Assembly (NCBI GenBank): GCA_029549845.1
Contig: JAKPIL010000066.1
Span: 1-28,640 of the forward strand
Length of the DNA stretch: 28,640 bases
Reading direction: 5' to 3'
Source: a bacterium
GTDB taxonomy: Bacteria; Patescibacteriota; Saccharimonadia; Saccharimonadales; UBA4665
Below the pieces are notes generated by a model, which ran no database searches, had not been told where the DNA came from, and saw only the letters and a list, made by a program, of their open reading frames with translations. Below, piece after piece: positions 7,099 through 13,442 of the stretch. Both the position numbers and the translations under genes were made by a program. Within the stretch, counting starts at the first letter, position 1. Each line of letters starts with the position of its first letter.

Positions 7099-7860
7099 CT
7101 AGTAATTTTTTAGGCCTAGGTGGGCGGCTGCGGCGAGGCCTATGACTATGACGGCTATACGTAGCCAGTACGAGGATACTCTTTTTGCGGCCCGCGCACC
7201 GAGGTATCCGCCTATAGTCGTACCGACTGCCATCACCAAGCCAATGTGCCAGTCTATAAGGCCAGTCGAATACAATACAGCAAGAGATATAAGTGAAACC
7301 AGTATGGCCGACACGTTCTTCATGGCGGCGAGCATGTGGACCTCGTGGACTTTGCCAAGGCCTAGGAAGGCAAGCATGATAAACCCGTAGCCCGCACCAA
7401 AGAATCCACCATAAAATGTGATGGGCAGCAGGGCTACGCCTATGAGCAAAATGGGCAACAGGTTCTTTTTGCGGCCGTGCAGGTGGCTGTGCAGATGAAG
7501 ATGAAGCGAAGGCTGGAACGCAAAGAGGGCTACACCAAAAAGAATGAGCACGGGGACCATTTCGGCAAAGTTATTGCTGGGCATGGCGCGTAAGGTAAGT
7601 GCTCCTGCTAAAGCCCCTAGGGCCACAAATGGCAAAATGAGCACGTACCGCCTGGGGACCTTCCGCAAATAGTTGCGGTAAGCAAATACCGCCGCAAGCT
7701 GCCCCGGTGGTGTAATAATGTTTGCCGTTACATTGGCTACCAGCGGCGGTACACCAAGGCTGAGCAGCACAGGGAAGCCTATGAGCATGCCGCCGCCCGC
7801 AATGGCATTCATGGCACCAACAATCATGCCCACAAATAATATGATGATATCTTTTTCCAT
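7099..7860 (-). CDS. TauE/SafE-family (DUF81) anion exporter
   Basis: The 253-aa membrane protein with about eight TM helices carries the N-terminal G-x-x-x-G-x-x-N/A-x-x-A-G-G-G motif and the repeat G-G-F-F-G-A-G-Y-G characteristic of TauE/SafE proteins, which export sulfite, sulfonates or related organic anions. A His-rich loop (about residues 130-138, alternating Leu-His then S-H-L-H) between helices is unusual and could bind metal. The start at 7860 (ATG) gives the usual family length. A TACACT -10-like box at 7888-7893 would give a leader of about 20 bases without SD. An upstream in-frame TTG at 7908 would add 16 basic residues and is less likely. Confidence 0.85.
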   Translation of the reverse strand: MEKDIIILFVGMIVGAMNAIAGGGMLIGFPVLLSLGVPPLVANVTANIITPPGQLAAVFAYRNYLRKVPRRYVLILPFVALGALAGALTLRAMPSNNFAEMVPVLILFGVALFAFQPSLHLHLHSHLHGRKKNLLPILLIGVALLPITFYGGFFGAGYGFIMLAFLGLGKVHEVHMLAAMKNVSAILVSLISLAVLYSTGLIDWHIGLVMAVGTTIGGYLGARAAKRVSSYWLRIAVIVIGLAAAAHLGLKNY

Positions 7861-7930
7861 AGAGGTTTGTTTTCGCTTCTGCTTACCAGTGTAGCACCAA
7901 ACGTGCAAATCTTACATAATTGAACACGAG

Positions 7931-8188
7931 CTAGCGGTTACCGAGCCACCAGCGCTTCAGTAGCGAAACGGTCAGCGTTGACAGCAGGAACCCAATGACC
8001 GGCACCAGGGCGTTCAGCCACGGACTGATATGTATAACAAAGTGCAGGTACGCCACAACGGTCAGATAGGTGAGCAGCATGATAGCTGCGCGGCGCAGCC
8101 AGCTGGTTTCCCAGGCCTTATCCGCCTCTACCCGCGCGTTGCGCTCCTCGAGTGCAATAATTCTTTCTTCCAGTGAAGGCTGTTTCAT
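7931..8188 (-). CDS. Small two-TM membrane protein of unknown function
   Basis: The 85-aa product has an N-terminal charged heptad-like segment (about 5-25, E-E-R-x-x-A-L-E-E-R) likely to form a short coiled coil, then two TM helices (about 33-52 and 58-76) and a basic tail, K-R-W-W-L-G-N-R. The start at 8188 is chosen because a TACAAT -10 box (8197-8202, minus strand) ends 8 bases upstream; six further in-frame codons would lie across it. It is divergent from the frameshifted gene at 8255. No family is recognised. Confidence 0.7.
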   Translation of the reverse strand: MKQPSLEERIIALEERNARVEADKAWETSWLRRAAIMLLTYLTVVAYLHFVIHISPWLNALVPVIGFLLSTLTVSLLKRWWLGNR

Positions 8189-8216
8189 ATATAGCCATTG
8201 TAGCATCTCTAGGAAG

Positions 8217-8245
8217 TTGACAGAGCATAAGCTATTTGCTATAAT
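8217..8245 (+). promoter_or_regulatory. Perfect consensus sigma70 promoter
   Basis: TTGACA (8217-8222), a 17-base spacer and TATAAT (8240-8245) match the consensus at all twelve positions. The start codon at 8255 is 9 bases after the -10 box, so the leader should be 2-3 bases. It drives the frameshifted gene of unknown function, which is notable for so strong a promoter. Confidence 0.85.
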
Positions 8246-8254
8246 ACAAAAACT

Positions 8255-9416
8255 ATGTTATTCAATCGTGAGCAACTTCCCGGACCTCCTCAAGGCACCG
8301 AGCTGTCTCATGAAAGCGATGCTAATCGTGAAGAGCTGTACCAAAATATCCAGGTTATGCTCGAGAACTTAAGTTACGCTGACCCTCATGTGAGGGAAGA
8401 GTGTTTCTTTAGTGTGATCTTTGATACGGAGGGCGAGAGGGCTGAACATGAACACCCGGGTTCTGCATGGAAAGTTACTATATATGATCTACCAAAGTAC
8501 CAGGGGGGGTGCAGTTAGTGGCAGGAAAAAGGCATTTAGTATATACCGGGCAGAACGGAGGGAACGCATCGGGTTAAGTAGTTTTGAAGACTTGCATGGC
8601 GACGTCTCTTTATTTATTCATAAACCGAGCGGAACCACCGGGATTACCACTATGTGGCTAGAAGAGTTATCAGGTAGCCAGGGCCTGGTAACAGTTTCTA
8701 GGACGGTGGCCGAAAAACTAAGTATTTTTGACGAAAAGCTAGGATCAGTCACCCTTAGCAAAGAAGAATATGATAGGCTCTGGGGTGCATTATGGGACGA
8801 TGCTCAGGATACGGGCGCACCAACAATGTACGACATGCACCAAGAATTGGTACTGCCAAATGGCAGCAAGGTAACGGTATCTGCACTGAGCGACAGGAAA
8901 AAGCCGAGTGGTGGATTCCTCCCGGACGAGCAAAAACCTATACAATCCTTAAAAATTCAGACAGCCGATTTTACGTATATTCGCACGGTTGAAAACGGTG
9001 TTGTGTCATCAGAGTCCTATAGGGAGCCTATCCCGAAAGACCTGCCGGCACTGACAGAAGAAGAGCGTGAGCGGCACCGCTACTGTGTTATTCCTTCGCG
9101 GATGGCACGACCCATGGCCGAAGGGGCACTAACGCCAAGCGGAGAGCTATCTAGCCCTGAGCCAGGTGGTAATTTTGCGGTCGTCGCAGCAGATGTTGGT
9201 GGTCCATTAACGACGACATCCACAACGTATCACAAAACTACTGAAGAAGCGCAAGCTTGGGCGGATAGGTTGTACCAGAAGGAACTTTACAGAGACCGCA
9301 CTTCAAGCAAGGTTACCTATACGCATCTCAAAAGGACGCATGATACATTGCGAGCGGCAATTATGCAGCGCTACAGAGATAATGCCGTAATAGGAAACCT
9401 CGAAGAACAGTTCTAA
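8255..9416 (+). CDS. Unknown protein, reading frame broken at a G7 tract
   Basis: Frame 1 opens at 8255 and stops after 87 codons at 8518. A second frame is open across the same place and continues to 9416. The switch is at a run of seven G (8503-8509): with six G the two join as Y-Q-G-G-A-V-S-G and give one 386-aa protein. The alternative ATG at 8421 in the second frame overlaps the better-looking first frame and lacks an SD. The joined protein is soluble and charged, with no TM, signal peptide or motif I recognise, and has a Thr/Ser-rich stretch near residue 310. The tract may be a sequencing error, phase variation, a slippage site or a true pseudogene. Confidence 0.65.
8503..8509 (+). repeat. 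G7 homopolymer at the frame switch
   Basis: This run of seven G separates the two open frames of the unknown gene. Losing one G would restore a single ORF of 386 codons. Homopolymer G tracts of this length are known phase-variation sites in other bacteria and also common sequencing-error sites. Confidence 0.75.
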
Positions 9417-9449
9417 CCAACGTGTACGTACTGCTGCTACAATATGTAT

Positions 9450-10403
9450 ATGAACATAACTTTGCCGGGCGGGCGGTATGTAGTGGCGGTGAGCGGAGGA
9501 GTAGACTCTGTTGTATTGCTGCACATGCTGGCGCAACAGTACGACAATTCACAAACAAATCCCAAAGCTCAAACGCCACATGCAAAAACTACCATCCAAC
9601 ATCCAACATCCAACATCCAGCTAGTCATAGCGCATTTCGACCACGGCATACGAACAGACTCGACAGAAGACCGCAAGCTTGTGCAGAAGCTTGCGAAACA
9701 CTATGGGCTGTCATTTGTGTACGACCGGGCAGAGCTGGGGGCGGGGGCAAGCGAGGCAGCCGCCCGCGACGCGCGCTATACATTCTTGACGAGTGTGAAA
9801 AAGGCTTCGGGCGCCGACGCTATCATCACGGCGCACCACGAAGATGATGTGCTAGAAACTATCATCATAAACTGGCTCCGGGGTACCAAAAGCCGGGGGC
9901 TTAGTTCGCTGCGCTCAAGCGAGCTAGTTAGGCGGCCAATGCTAGGGATGACCAAAAAACAGATACGAGCTTATGCGCATTTGCATGACCTGCAGTGGCG
10001 AGAAGACAGCACCAACGCCGATGAAAGCTACCTGCGCAACTATGTAAGAAAGCACATAGTGGGCAAGCTCGACGAAGCCGCGCGGGCAAGGCTGCTCGAA
10101 CACAGCGCCAAAGCCGCCGATTTGAATAATGCCATAAGCACGCTGGTAGAGACCTATTTGGCGCAGTACAGCACGCCAGAAAGCATAGACCGGCTTCACT
10201 ACCGGGAACTTCCAAAAGACGTTGCACGCGAAATCCTCGCCGAGTGGATTCGCCGCAATACTCCTGTGGGCGTGACGACCAAGTTGATCCTTCGCCTTGA
10301 CACAGCAATTCGCACCGGTCGGAACGGCACACAGGTCGACATAGCGAAAGGTATGACCCTCCGACTCGACCGCAATGAAGCTCACGTGGTCCACCCAAAC
10401 TAA
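9450..10403 (+). CDS. tilS: tRNA(Ile)-lysidine synthase
   Basis: TilS converts C34 of tRNA-Ile2 (CAU) to lysidine using ATP and lysine, so AUA is read as Ile. The 317-aa protein shows the N-type ATP pyrophosphatase P-loop S-G-G-V-D-S (about 16-21), the H-F-D-H-G-I-R segment, and T-A-H-H-E-D-D-V-L-E-T, followed by a shortened C-terminal domain. A low-complexity insert rich in Asn, Thr, Pro and Gln sits between the P-loop and H-F-D-H-G-I-R and is partly encoded by a 7-bp tandem repeat (9594-9619). The start at 9450 follows a TACAAT -10 box (9438-9443) by 6 bases; the ATG at 9444 touches that box. A CAU tRNA lies about 3.3 kb upstream. Confidence 0.92.
   Translation: MNITLPGGRYVVAVSGGVDSVVLLHMLAQQYDNSQTNPKAQTPHAKTTIQHPTSNIQLVIAHFDHGIRTDSTEDRKLVQKLAKHYGLSFVYDRAELGAGASEAAARDARYTFLTSVKKASGADAIITAHHEDDVLETIIINWLRGTKSRGLSSLRSSELVRRPMLGMTKKQIRAYAHLHDLQWREDSTNADESYLRNYVRKHIVGKLDEAARARLLEHSAKAADLNNAISTLVETYLAQYSTPESIDRLHYRELPKDVAREILAEWIRRNTPVGVTTKLILRLDTAIRTGRNGTQVDIAKGMTLRLDRNEAHVVHPN
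9594..9619 (+). repeat. Heptanucleotide tandem repeat inside tilS
   Basis: ATCCAAC is repeated three times in full (9594-9600, 9601-9607, 9608-9614) and once in part (9615-9619). Three units equal seven codons, so gain or loss of one unit would shift the frame of tilS, while steps of three would not. Confidence 0.85.
10385..10403 (+). repeat. Left copy of an imperfect 19/20-bp direct repeat at the tilS end
   Basis: CGTGGTCCACCCAAACTAA, which includes the tilS stop codon, recurs at 12563-12582 as CGTGGGTCCGCCCAAACTAA with one inserted and one changed base. The two copies bracket the whole accessory segment and may be a diverged target-site duplication or a duplicated gene end. Confidence 0.5.
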
Positions 10404-10410
10404 TCCGAAC

Positions 10411-10555
10411 CACGAAACTCGCACCCCTGTCATTCCGAGTACTGAACCTAGTTCAGTATAAACTCCGCCTCAGGAATCCCCTTCTTGCACTTGTAGCTAA
10501 CAGGCGAGAAGAAGATCTTCCCAACTTCGCTTTGCTTCGCTCAAGATGACATTTT
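10411..10555 (+). repeat. Intergenic repeat, copy A (about 145 bp)
   Basis: From 10411 the sequence matches 12298 onward for about 120 bases with only a few substitutions and one small indel. It starts CACGAAACTCGCACC, contains TGTCATTCCGAG (10428-10439) and ends CTCAAGATGACA (to 10551). These inner ends are imperfect inverted repeats of each other, typical of small non-autonomous or REP-like intergenic repeats. It holds no ORF. Together with copy B it flanks the zincin-like gene as a direct repeat. Confidence 0.8.
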
Positions 10556-10621
10556 GCCTATAGCTCAAAAATCGCAAATAATACTAGGCTCTGAGTCTCA
10601 ATACGTGTCCGCCAAGCAAAG

Positions 10622-12199
10622 TCATGAGTTACGAAGATCGTATTCCTTTCCTTTCTTAGCATCGTTACGAGTCAACAACACAAGTATGACGCTGCTCGCA
10701 GACGTCACTGCAGCTATGCTAAGCGGAGATGCATTTTTCAAAACGAAGCCAGTGTCAGGCACGCTTGGCACGTTGACAACGCGCAAGGCGATGTCATTCC
10801 CGTCTCCAGCTTTATACGAGATAGCCATGACATACCCGTTCGTAGTAAATGTTGTACCTTCAGGTAGGCCCTTAAATGTGCCAGTTATCGCATCACTACC
10901 GTCGTTCACCAATATTGTGAACTCTTGGTTCTTTGCCATCTTAAAATTATTGTAGGGTTCTACCTCTAGGGTGGCACCCCCGAGGCTTACCGTTCCGTTT
11001 ACGGTAAGTTGGTCATAGGAAATACACGAATCAGTTCCTCCCAGCTCTACACCATACACCGCACCCTCCTGATAGCTCACATTCCCGGTACTAAGACAGC
11101 CGGGGCTTTGACCAGGACGTACGCTACCCCCGGACTCCACCACCACATTTTTTACTAAGCCTGCACCCTTAAGGACGCCGCCACTATGTACAGTTATATC
11201 CCCGCTCTTACCATTTACAATTAGGGTGTATCCGCTATCTACCGCGTAAGCAGTGATGGAGTTATCTTGGTCAGCACTTATAACAGTTATGGCACTTGCT
11301 GCTGGGGTGGGGGTGTTCACAGGATGCAAGCTAGAAAAGTAAGAATCATCCATAGACGGAACGCGAGCTTTTATGAGGTTTTTATAGTACGTTGTTTTAT
11401 TAGATAAGGCAGTATCGGACTTATTCCATTCAACTAACTTACCATAGCCGTCATCGGTAAAAAGATAACCGTATAACTCTGCCATATCTTCTTCTATGCC
11501 AGATGTTGCATAACCAGTCGCAAAGCCCGTTACGGCATGCTCGCCCGATGGACAACTTCCTTGATAGCAACTTGCTCCACCCGAGCCATACACGAAGCCC
11601 GATGGATTATAGCTTACCCACGTTGTATCATTTGGACTCACGCTGCCCGTAAGAGAATAGGTAAGATAGTGATCAAACTCATGGTGGATAACATGACGCA
11701 TATAAGTATCATTCCCTGAGTCGGTATAGCCAATATCATATAGCATTGTTTTAAGACTAGGGTAGGGCGCTGCTGCTCTCATTTGAGTAGGGGTATAGGC
11801 CGTAACGCCATAGCCCTTTACAAACATAATCCGCTGTAAGTCAGTTACATGGACCCAAGCAGTTGGATATTTAGACCATTCTTCTATGAAATCTCTTGCC
11901 ATATACTTGAAGTTTGTTAAGTCACTATTTGCTAGGGGTACGCAAGCAACCTGATAGGAACTGTCCAGACCAGTACAGTCGGTGTCAAGCGTAAGGGAAT
12001 ATTGATTTAAAAAGCCGCCCATTGCAGTTTTTGCGGCCATAAGATCAGCTGCCGCTTCAACTCCGCTCATAGCAGTTTGTGTTTGAGATGTAGCTTTAGT
12101 TCCAACGACCGTCGCTGCACTCACGACAGGAACCTTGGCTAGCAAGAATATGCCGGAAGCTACAAGCGCCACCAGTCCTCGTAGGAATTTATGCTGCAT
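10622..12199 (-). CDS. Secreted, wall-anchored zincin-like protein with beta-helix-type repeats
   Basis: The 525-aa protein begins with a signal peptide (about 1-28, ending V-V-S-A-A). A putative metallopeptidase domain carries H-E-F-D-H (173-177), matching HExxH, and E-E-D-M-A-E (236-241), which could give the third zinc ligand as in gluzincins. Residues about 320-475 are Gly/Val/Thr-rich and contain S-G-G-S-V-R-P-G-Q-S-P-G followed by short beta repeats, resembling autotransporter-associated beta-strand repeats. The C-terminus has V-P-D-T-G (480-484), a hydrophobic helix and a basic tail, a sortase-type signal. The start at 12199 is set by the SD AAGGAG 8 bases upstream rather than the GTG at 12208. 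The gene lies between direct repeats and looks like an accessory insertion. Protease activity is inferred. Confidence 0.8.
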   Translation of the reverse strand: MQHKFLRGLVALVASGIFLLAKVPVVSAATVVGTKATSQTQTAMSGVEAAADLMAAKTAMGGFLNQYSLTLDTDCTGLDSSYQVACVPLANSDLTNFKYMARDFIEEWSKYPTAWVHVTDLQRIMFVKGYGVTAYTPTQMRAAAPYPSLKTMLYDIGYTDSGNDTYMRHVIHHEFDHYLTYSLTGSVSPNDTTWVSYNPSGFVYGSGGASCYQGSCPSGEHAVTGFATGYATSGIEEDMAELYGYLFTDDGYGKLVEWNKSDTALSNKTTYYKNLIKARVPSMDDSYFSSLHPVNTPTPAASAITVISADQDNSITAYAVDSGYTLIVNGKSGDITVHSGGVLKGAGLVKNVVVESGGSVRPGQSPGCLSTGNVSYQEGAVYGVELGGTDSCISYDQLTVNGTVSLGGATLEVEPYNNFKMAKNQEFTILVNDGSDAITGTFKGLPEGTTFTTNGYVMAISYKAGDGNDIALRVVNVPSVPDTGFVLKNASPLSIAAVTSASSVILVLLTRNDAKKGKEYDLRNS

Positions 12200-12240
12200 T
12201 TCTTCCACTCCTTGTTTTTATGTTTTAATTTATTTTCTTA

Positions 12241-12269
12241 ATCATAATCTTAGTGGAATAAAAATGCAA
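12241..12269 (-). promoter_or_regulatory. Promoter of the wall-anchored zincin-like gene
   Basis: On the minus strand TTGCAT (12264-12269), a 17-base spacer and TATGAT (12241-12246) predict transcription from about 12234, giving a leader of about 35 bases that contains the SD AAGGAG. It lies between the gene and repeat copy B, so promoter and gene sit together between the two repeats. Confidence 0.55.
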
Positions 12270-12297
12270 ATATTCATCCCTGAATTCTCATTCAAAT

Positions 12298-12566
12298 CAC
12301 GAAACTCGCACCCCTGTCGTTCCGAGTACTGAACCGAGTTCAGCATAAACTCCGCCTCAGGAATCCCCTTCTTGCACTTGTAGCTAACAGGCGAGAAGAA
12401 GATCTTTCGACTTCGCTTTGCTTCGCTCATATCTGAGGAGAGGCTTGCCTCTCCGCTTACGCGATTTGAAGTGAATTCAAATCGTCCGCCCTCTCCCTGA
12501 AGCCTTCGCTATCGCTCGGTTCGCTTTGCTCAAGATGACATTTTTATGGTGTTTTTACGTTTCGTG
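12298..12566 (+). repeat. Intergenic repeat, copy B (about 269 bp) with terminal inverted repeats
   Basis: The element begins CACGAAAC (12298-12305) and ends GTTTCGTG (12559-12566), a perfect 8-bp terminal inverted repeat. Its first 120 bases match copy A. Where copy A runs directly into AGATGACA, copy B carries about 103 extra bases (12430-12532) bounded by GCTTCGCTCA and GCTTTGCTCA. The extra part holds two perfect hairpins: GGAGAGGC/GCCTCTCC (12437-12454) and CGATTTGAA/TTCAAATCG (12462-12484). No transposase or ORF is present, so it would be non-autonomous, MITE- or REP-like. The rest of the gap to 12620 holds the tilS-end duplicate and the next promoter. Confidence 0.75.
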
Positions 12567-12582
12567 GGTCCGCCCAAACTAA
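12563..12582 (+). repeat. Right copy of the tilS-end direct repeat
   Basis: CGTGGGTCCGCCCAAACTAA matches the last codons and stop of tilS (10385-10403) with one inserted and one changed base. It lies just outside or across the right end of repeat copy B. Confidence 0.5.
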
Positions 12583-12620
12583 GCTTGCAAGCAAAGCATA
12601 AGCAGCGCATACTTTAACGT

Positions 12621-13442
12621 ATGCAGGAAGTGGACGATTCTGAAGCAAAGCAAGTCTACGCAAAGCAGTTGCTGGAGGCGTGCGGTGGTGACCCCAAACT
12701 CGCACTAGAGCAGCTCAAGATTGCCGCAAAAGCAAAGCGGAACGCTGCGAAGTACACTCCTAAAAATAGTGAAGTTATTGTCAGTGTTGACGGTGTAAGC
12801 AAATCGTACAAAATGGGCAAAACCCAGGTTGGGGCTCTTGAGAGCGTCAAACTAGATATATACAGGGGTGAATTTATAGCTATCACTGGTACAAGTGGGA
12901 GCGGGAAGAGCACGCTCTTGCAACTCATCGGTGGGCTCGATAAGCCATCGAAGGGAAAGATTACTGTAGGCGGTCAAGATCTCAGCAAACTCCGGGACGG
13001 AAAACTTTCGCGGTTTCGCAATCAAACCATAGGCTTCATATTTCAGTTTTTCTATTTACAGCCATTCCTGCGGCTTCAGACCAATATAGAGGTGCCAGCA
13101 ATGTTCGCTCGCACGAAACGGGTTACCCGCAAAGCTAAAAGCAGCGAGACTGCTGCAACCGTGGGGCTGAGCGACCGGCTGCGACACTATCCGCGCGAGC
13201 TGTCTGGCGGGCAAATGCAGCGAGCCGCTATAGCAAGAGCTCTCCAAAACAATCCAGAAATACTTCTGGCAGATGAGCCAACCGGTAATCTTGACCGCAC
13301 GAATGCCACCGCTATTTTTGACCTATTTAAAAAAATCCGGGACGAACAAGGCACAACCGTAATCGTAGTGACACATGATGTAGCGCTCGCAAGCCTGGCC
13401 GACCGTGCAATTCACATGAGCGATGGGAGAATTACAGCATGA
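12621..13442 (+). CDS. MacB/LolD-type ABC transporter ATP-binding protein
   Basis: The 273-aa ATPase powers the FtsX-type permease encoded next to it. It shows Walker A G-T-S-G-S-G-K-S-T (90-98), Q-loop F-Q at about 141-142, signature L-S-G-G-Q-M-Q-R (194-201), Walker B I-L-L-A-D-E-P-T (214-221) and a switch His in V-T-H-D. The basic linker and G-L-S-D-R-L-R-H-Y-P-R-E-L-S-G-G are typical of MacB/LolD. About 50 extra N-terminal residues form a charged, Ala/Lys-rich helical extension not found in LolD. The start follows CATACT (12608-12613) by 7 bases with no SD. The stop overlaps the permease start by four bases (ATGA), so they are translationally coupled. Confidence 0.93.
   Translation: MQEVDDSEAKQVYAKQLLEACGGDPKLALEQLKIAAKAKRNAAKYTPKNSEVIVSVDGVSKSYKMGKTQVGALESVKLDIYRGEFIAITGTSGSGKSTLLQLIGGLDKPSKGKITVGGQDLSKLRDGKLSRFRNQTIGFIFQFFYLQPFLRLQTNIEVPAMFARTKRVTRKAKSSETAATVGLSDRLRHYPRELSGGQMQRAAIARALQNNPEILLADEPTGNLDRTNATAIFDLFKKIRDEQGTTVIVVTHDVALASLADRAIHMSDGRITA

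Noticed and set aside
8421..8520. Independent gene starting at ATG 8421
   Set aside because: There is no SD or -10 box suited to it, and the overlapping first frame (8255-8501) is the more natural protein. A frameshift at the G tract explains both frames better.
12420..12532. Possible CRISPR-like short repeats (TTCGCT, GCTTTGCT)
   Set aside because: The repeats are few, short and not evenly spaced, and the segment is better explained as part of the intergenic repeat element.
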